Positions 6,226 through 6,248 of a DNA stretch of 6,248 nt are shown piece by piece. Every line of letters starts with the position of its first letter. The stretch's first letter is position 1. Where the stretch lies: NCBI GenBank assembly GCA_023380515.1, contig JAMCRH010000077.1:1-6248 (forward strand). Reading direction: 5' to 3'. The position numbers were made by a program, and so were the translations under genes. The notes below the pieces were generated by a model that made no database searches, was not told where the DNA came from, and worked only from the letters and a program-made list of their open reading frames with translations. This stretch comes from Gammaproteobacteria bacterium. Lineage in GTDB: Bacteria > Pseudomonadota > Gammaproteobacteria > Enterobacterales > Alteromonadaceae.

Positions 6226-6248
6226 ATGAGCAAACTCACCAACTCTTT
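6226..6248 (+). CDS. Possible start of a further gene, cut by the window edge
   Basis: An ATG at 6226, 14 bases after the small lipoprotein stop, opens a frame reading MSKLTNS up to the edge. No clear Shine-Dalgarno sequence precedes it (only AGCAGCATCA). Seven codons are too few to identify a product. It is listed because it could be the next gene of an operon with the lipoprotein. Confidence 0.25.

Overview
The window reads as chromosomal DNA of a Gram-negative bacterium. Lipoprotein signal sequences, a periplasmic-type M28 peptidase with an FN3 domain, and short AAGGAG-type ribosome binding sites fit a marine gammaproteobacterium, perhaps of the Alteromonadales/Idiomarinaceae type. That placement is inference from style, not from a marker gene. 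I see no tRNA, rRNA, IS element, CRISPR array or integration site, and no gene-free stretch longer than 300 bases.

Left part, plus strand (1-3596): the window opens inside the 3' end of an M28-family zinc aminopeptidase gene (stop at 482-484). Two tandem paralogs follow, both encoding unrecognised alpha-helical, TPR-like proteins of about 450-520 residues that end in the same C-terminal RYMPME. Both have long open bodies, but neither has a clean start. Copy 1 carries a convincing lipoprotein signal peptide whose natural first codon appears to be ATA (495) instead of ATG, and a perfect 12-bp terminator-like hairpin sits inside the signal-peptide codons. Copy 2 has a good ribosome binding site and signal peptide at 2150, but that reading frame does not match the homologous body, which is in the next frame and first offers an ATG at 2253. 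The damaged 5' ends on two otherwise intact paralogs are the oddest feature of the window.

Right part, minus strand (6000-3604): a compact three-gene operon, read right to left. It encodes a membrane-anchored gamma-glutamylcyclotransferase-like (AIG2/GGCT fold) protein, a putative amidoligase of the glutamine-synthetase-like/COOH-NH2 ligase superfamily, and a MenA-like UbiA-family prenyltransferase. The amidoligase start is only 6 bases beyond the GGCT stop, and the prenyltransferase follows 30 bases after the amidoligase. Amidoligase plus GGCT is a known type of pairing, predicted to make and break amide or gamma-glutamyl bonds on an unknown peptide or metabolite. The attached prenyltransferase raises the possibility of a lipid- or quinone-linked substrate. 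The operon converges on copy 2, with 7 bases between the stops.

Far right, plus strand (6071-6211): a tiny 46-residue lipoprotein gene with a strong ribosome binding site is divergent from the operon. A possible further gene starts at 6226 and runs off the window.
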